DNA of 64,000 bases from Sphingobacterium sp. GVS05A (lineage in GTDB: Bacteria > Bacteroidota > Bacteroidia > Sphingobacteriales > Sphingobacteriaceae). Positions 60,397 to 64,000 of this stretch are shown here, piece by piece. The notes under the pieces are model-generated. The model did no database searches. It worked only from the letters and a program-made list of their open reading frames with translations, and had not been told where the DNA came from. The stretch is from the NCBI RefSeq assembly GCF_019969845.1, contig NZ_JAHXYR010000006.1:62001-126000 (forward strand). The letters are read 5' to 3'. Each line of letters opens with the position of its first letter. Positions within the stretch are counted from its first letter, which is position 1. The position numbers and the translations under genes were made by a program.

Positions 60397-61122
60397 ATGG
60401 GAAGTCCCCACGACCAGTCTTTAGGTATAGCCTTGCCAGATTCCATCCGGCATTATCCCATGGGAGATCAGGCGATTGTCCTTTCTTTTGGTGATTCGCT
60501 TTCCGAAGCTGTCAATACACAGGTCCGTAAGGTCGTGGCCTGTATCGAAAACTGGTCGCAGCCAGGCATAATCGAATATGTTCCGGCCTACACTACGATC
60601 ACGATATACTATGATCCACTGACGATTACCTATCAGGAACTATTGACTGCATTTCAAACAATCATACAAGATATATCGGATGATCCGAAATATAAGGGTG
60701 TAAAAAAGGAAATCCCCGTCTATTACAATGGGGATGACCTCGCTTATGTAGCCCAATATAATGGGTTGACGGAAGAAGAAGTTATTCATATCCACAGTGC
60801 TCCGGAATACCGGGTATATATGATCGGTTTTGTTCCTGGATTTCCCTATTTAGGTGGCATGGACAGCCGGATCGCAACAGCACGAAAAGAAGTACCCCGC
60901 TTGAAGATTGAGGCTGGAGCGGTGGGGATTGCAGGACAACAGACTGGAGTGTATCCGATCGCGACACCTGGAGGCTGGCAGATCATTGGACATACGCCGT
61001 TGCAACTGTTTGACCTCAAACGTGAAAAACCCTCCTTGCTTGAAGTAGGGGATCTTGTGTGTTTTGTGCCTATAACTTATAATGAGTTTGTAAAACTAAA
61101 AACAGAATCCTATGGGCATTAA
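60397..61122 (+). CDS. pxpB: 5-oxoprolinase subunit PxpB
   Basis: A 241-residue protein of the carboxyltransferase-like (KipI/CT_C_D) family. It has the start YPMGDQAIVLSFG and the core YRVYMIGFVPGFPYLGGM, followed by PRLKIEAGAVGIAGQQTGVYPIATPGGWQIIG, which are signatures of PxpB. With PxpA and PxpC it cleaves 5-oxoproline to glutamate using ATP. It overlaps pxpC by 11 bp. The four-gene order pxpB-pxpC-pxpA-transporter makes the assignment firm. Confidence 0.96.
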   Translation: MGSPHDQSLGIALPDSIRHYPMGDQAIVLSFGDSLSEAVNTQVRKVVACIENWSQPGIIEYVPAYTTITIYYDPLTITYQELLTAFQTIIQDISDDPKYKGVKKEIPVYYNGDDLAYVAQYNGLTEEEVIHIHSAPEYRVYMIGFVPGFPYLGGMDSRIATARKEVPRLKIEAGAVGIAGQQTGVYPIATPGGWQIIGHTPLQLFDLKREKPSLLEVGDLVCFVPITYNEFVKLKTESYGH

Positions 61123-62068
61123 GATTATCAAGGCGGGCATGTTGACTACGATACAGGACTTGGGACGCTATGGTCTACAGCGTTACGGTATGGCAGTTAG
61201 TGGGGCGATGGATAGCTATGCGTTACTTCTGGGCAACAGTATACTGGGAAATGCAGACAACGAAGCCGCAATAGAATGTACTATCATTGGTCCTACCATT
61301 TATTTCGAACAGGCACAGCTTATCGCTGTGACAGGGGCAGATCTGTCGCCCAAGGTTGATGGTCAGCCCTTACCAATGTGGAAACCTGTCTTGATTGAGG
61401 CTGGTTCACTGCTTTCCTTCGGGCGACCAAATTCGGGCTGTCGGGCTTATATCTGTTTTCGCGGTGGACTTGATATCCCCGAAATACTGGGCAGCAGATC
61501 GACTTATAGCAAAGGGCAAATAGGTGGCTGGCAAGGTCGGCCGCTCAAAGAACAGGATAGGATTGCTTTCAACTATCCCTATGAGAGTGGAGAAGCCCAA
61601 TTCTTTTGGAGCATTGACCCTGCGCTCTATCCCGACCTTTCCACTGGAGTCATCCGAGTGATGGACGGCCCACAGCGGGATCAGTTTGAAAGCGACGCAC
61701 TGAAAAGCTTCTTTGCGGATGTGTTTACCATTAGCAAAAACTCGGATCGCATGGGATACCGTCTACAATCCAAACCATTACAGCTAAAAGAAAAAAAGGA
61801 GTTGTTGTCAACGGCCGTCACCTTCGGTAGTATACAGGTACCTCCTGATGGCAATGCAATTATCTTAATGGCCGACCATCCAACCACAGGCGGTTATCCC
61901 GTCATTGGCCAGGTGGCTACAGTAGACCTTCCGCTCCTGGCGCAAAAGGGACCCGAGGAGAACATCCGTTTTGAACGGATCAACCTGGATGAAGCCCAAA
62001 ATTTATTGAAACAGCGGCAAATACAATTAATTAAATTGAAAAGAGCAATCGCATTGAAATATGAATAA
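61112..62068 (+). CDS. pxpC: 5-oxoprolinase subunit PxpC
   Basis: A 318-residue protein of the KipA/CT_A_B family. The start [21 protein letters not shown] and the [19 protein letters not shown] segment are hallmarks, followed by SDRMGYRLQ and a closing [15 protein letters not shown] with PxpC-type spacing. It works as a complex with PxpB, while PxpA binds the substrate. It overlaps pxpB by 11 bp and pxpA by 8 bp, so translation of the three is coupled. Nothing is unusual. Confidence 0.96.
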   Translation: MGIKIIKAGMLTTIQDLGRYGLQRYGMAVSGAMDSYALLLGNSILGNADNEAAIECTIIGPTIYFEQAQLIAVTGADLSPKVDGQPLPMWKPVLIEAGSLLSFGRPNSGCRAYICFRGGLDIPEILGSRSTYSKGQIGGWQGRPLKEQDRIAFNYPYESGEAQFFWSIDPALYPDLSTGVIRVMDGPQRDQFESDALKSFFADVFTISKNSDRMGYRLQSKPLQLKEKKELLSTAVTFGSIQVPPDGNAIILMADHPTTGGYPVIGQVATVDLPLLAQKGPEENIRFERINLDEAQNLLKQRQIQLIKLKRAIALKYE

Positions 62069-62819
62069 GCAACTGACTATAGATTTAAATTGCGATATGG
62101 GCGAGAGTTTTGGCGCTTGGACAATGGGCCATGATGAGGCGATAATGCCCTATGTTTCCGCTGTCAATATTGCCTGTGGTTTTCACGCCGGAGATCCTTC
62201 GACAATGATGAAAACTATTCAGCTGGCCCTAAAATATAATGTCAAAATAGGCGCCCATCCCGGTTTTCAGGATCTGGTAGGTTTTGGAAGACGGGAGGTT
62301 CAGACTACAGCTCAGGAAGTTTACGAACTGGTCGTCTATCAGATTGGTGCACTTGCAGCATGTGCCAAGGTACAACAGACAATATTACAACATGTGAAAC
62401 CACATGGAGCCCTCTATAATATGGCGGCGCGCAAACCTGAATTGGCCGATGCCATCGCAGCGGCCGTCTACGCGATCGATCCAAATCTCATCCTATATGG
62501 TCTTTCGGGCAGCGAATTGATTAACGCCGGTCGGAACAAAGGGTTGAAGGTATATAGCGAGGTCTTTGCCGACCGCACTTACCAACAGGATGGCACATTG
62601 ACAGCAAGATCGGATAAAAATGCGCTTATTCATGATCCTGAGCAGGTAGTAGAACAGGTCGTAGGTATGATTAGGACGGGGAAAGTGACTTCCCTGCAAG
62701 GTACTGCAGTGGACATCCAGGCCGATACCATCTGCCTGCATGGTGATAGCCCAGAAGCCGTACAATTTGCCAAGACAATCAACCAAACGTTAAAAGACCA
62801 CGATATACTGATCCGATGA
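62061..62819 (+). CDS. pxpA: 5-oxoprolinase subunit PxpA (LamB/YcsF family)
   Basis: A 252-residue protein. It begins with [14 protein letters not shown], then [33 protein letters not shown] and KPHGALYN, the full set of LamB/YcsF motifs with His and Asp residues expected in the active site. It cleaves phosphorylated 5-oxoproline in the ATP-dependent reaction. The last four bases ATGA at 62816-62819 carry both its TGA stop and the start of the transporter gene. Confidence 0.96.
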   Translation: MNKQLTIDLNCDMGESFGAWTMGHDEAIMPYVSAVNIACGFHAGDPSTMMKTIQLALKYNVKIGAHPGFQDLVGFGRREVQTTAQEVYELVVYQIGALAACAKVQQTILQHVKPHGALYNMAARKPELADAIAAAVYAIDPNLILYGLSGSELINAGRNKGLKVYSEVFADRTYQQDGTLTARSDKNALIHDPEQVVEQVVGMIRTGKVTSLQGTAVDIQADTICLHGDSPEAVQFAKTINQTLKDHDILIR

Positions 62820-63985
62820 AACAAAGAAATACTTCAGCGCTTATTGGTGCGGCATTACTGATGGCGACATCGGCAATCGGTCCGGGCTTCCTGACGCAAA
62901 CGACGGTTTTTACAAAATCACTGGGCGCCAGCTTTGGATTCGTGATTCTGGTATCCATCCTGATTGATATCGGTGTGCAGTTAAATATCTGGCGTGTGAT
63001 CGCCGTCTCCGAAATGAGGGCGCAGGATATCGCGAACAAACTGTTGCCGGGATTGGGTGGGTTTATCTCGCTACTGATTATCCTCGGTGGTCTAGCATTC
63101 AATATTGGCAATGTCGCCGGAGCAGGATTGGGGTTGGAGGCACTCTTTGGTGTAAATGTCATGACTGGGGCATGTATCTCGGCATTCATTGCCATTGCTG
63201 TTTTTGTAAACAAGCAGATCGGCAAAGCCATGGATCGTTTTACACAGCTGATGGGGGCAATTATGATATTGGCATTTATCTATATCACATTGATATCTTC
63301 GCCGCCATTGGGTGAGGCTGTACTGCATACAGTGGCTCCGGCAAAGATCGACTTTGTTTCGATCATAACATTGGTAGGGGGCACCGTCGGTGGGTATATT
63401 ACTTTTGCAGGTGGTCATCGCTTGATTGATGCGGGAGTAAAGGGATTCGATGCCTTGCCGACAGTCAATAGAAGCGCTGTCATGGGGATATCTGTTGCCT
63501 CGTTGGTCAGGGTCTGTCTATTTTTAGCATCATTAGGGATACTAAGTCAGGGTTTGTCGATTGACGATAGTAATCCTACAGCATCAGTTTTCCACCTTGC
63601 GGCAGGCAATTTTGGTTATCGCCTGTTTGGTCTGGTGATGTTCGCGGCTTCGATTACCTCCATTATCGGATCAGCTTATACTTCTGTTTCATTTATAAAA
63701 ACATTCAGTACACGGATTGCTAAAAATGAAAATTGGATTATCATTGCCTTTATATTGATTTCTACCCTAATATTTGTTTTTGTTGGTAAGCCTGTCCATC
63801 TATTGATTATCGCTGGTGCTGTGAATGGTGTTATATTGCCGATCTCACTAACGGTGATGCTGATAGCAGCTTACAAACCTGCTATTGTGGGCGTCTATAA
63901 ACAGCCGGTTCTGCTGACATTGGTGGGTGCGACAATCGTTGTGTTAATGGCGTATATGAGTCTACACGTGCTAATGGATTTGTAA
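62816..63985 (+). CDS. Nramp-superfamily transporter of the pxp operon, metal motifs replaced
   Basis: A 389-residue membrane protein with about 11 helices that starts [21 protein letters not shown]. The first-helix position that reads DPGN in metal-transporting Nramp reads here GPGF, and no MPH motif is present in helix 6, where the aligned region is [16 protein letters not shown]. So the classical metal site is missing. The gene overlaps pxpA by 4 bp (ATGA), which ties its expression to 5-oxoproline use. I infer that it imports 5-oxoproline or another small organic substrate, although databases may still call it a divalent metal transporter. The stop codon is 15 bp before the window end. 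Confidence 0.85.
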   Translation: MKQRNTSALIGAALLMATSAIGPGFLTQTTVFTKSLGASFGFVILVSILIDIGVQLNIWRVIAVSEMRAQDIANKLLPGLGGFISLLIILGGLAFNIGNVAGAGLGLEALFGVNVMTGACISAFIAIAVFVNKQIGKAMDRFTQLMGAIMILAFIYITLISSPPLGEAVLHTVAPAKIDFVSIITLVGGTVGGYITFAGGHRLIDAGVKGFDALPTVNRSAVMGISVASLVRVCLFLASLGILSQGLSIDDSNPTASVFHLAAGNFGYRLFGLVMFAASITSIIGSAYTSVSFIKTFSTRIAKNENWIIIAFILISTLIFVFVGKPVHLLIIAGAVNGVILPISLTVMLIAAYKPAIVGVYKQPVLLTLVGATIVVLMAYMSLHVLMDL

Positions 63986-64000
63986 TTCTTTTCGGCGTCA

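Noticed and set aside
1..64000. CRISPR arrays, insertion sequences, prophage, toxin-antitoxin or defence genes
   Set aside because: No regularly spaced repeats, transposase, integrase or phage structural genes, and no recognisable defence proteins were seen in either strand.

Overview
The window looks like a chromosomal segment of a Bacteroidota species in the family Sphingobacteriaceae, most likely Sphingobacterium or a close relative. The evidence is two SusC/SusD-type loci, several Bacteroidota-typical domains of unknown function (DUF4783, DUF4959/5000, DUF4998, DUF5362 by recognition), many TAnnTTTG-type -7 promoter boxes (some with a TTG/TTTG -33 element 18-20 bp upstream), few Shine-Dalgarno sequences, and moderate-to-low GC. 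I see no insertion sequence, prophage, rRNA or CRISPR array. The genus is inferred from gene content, not from any search.

Layout. 1-3004: the 3' end of a polysaccharide-utilisation-type locus (partial SusD, then a secreted six-hairpin-like protein). 3070-6464: two identical tRNA-Phe genes, mnmA, a PA0069-type radical SAM protein and a GNAT acetyltransferase. 6606-8027: an amino-acid permease with an unusually structured upstream region. 8402-12942: metal homeostasis, with feoA-feoB and a small Cys-rich Feo accessory gene, a divergent MarR regulator, and a PAP2 phosphatase translationally coupled to a His-rich ZIP transporter. 13144-18894: glmM, a CPA1 Na+/H+ antiporter carrying an extra NTF2/SnoaL-like domain, a secreted Ycf48-like propeller and a tandem pair of paralogous membrane proteins. 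18923-24610: a D-xylose module (LacI regulator, xylulokinase, xylose isomerase, SSS symporter) with a perfect LacI-type operator. 24864-36760: a gamma-glutamyltransferase-like enzyme, a 2H phosphoesterase, an Nramp-UspA fusion, a long PurF paralogue, a lipoprotein alpha/beta hydrolase, a dicarboxylate symporter and Lon. 37107-41550: TPR protein, ferritin, and a TonB receptor with a small His/Cys-rich secreted protein. 41702-47029: gpmI and a lipoprotein on one strand; DUF4783, nadC, plsY and an M48 protease on the other. 47193-55302: a SusCD locus with two accessory surface lipoproteins and no visible enzyme. 55872-60049: a DUF5362 membrane protein and a large Oar-like TonB receptor. 60397-63985: the 5-oxoprolinase operon pxpBCA plus an Nramp-superfamily transporter.

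How the genes work together. Metal handling recurs: Fe(II) uptake (Feo), zinc-type ZIP, Nramp, ferritin and a probable metal TonB receptor, with operator-like palindromes at several of these promoters. The xylose cluster is a complete import-isomerise-phosphorylate pathway. The pxp operon salvages 5-oxoproline, and its Nramp-like last gene lacks the metal-binding motifs seen in the other Nramp of this window, so it may carry the organic substrate instead.

The observations most worth following up are the NTF2-like/CPA1 fusion, the Nramp-like gene of the pxp operon, the shared TTGTTGCA core at two metal-gene promoters, the interleaved inverted repeats before the permease, and candidate near-leaderless transcripts. 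I did not find a defence system or an obviously novel multi-gene machine.
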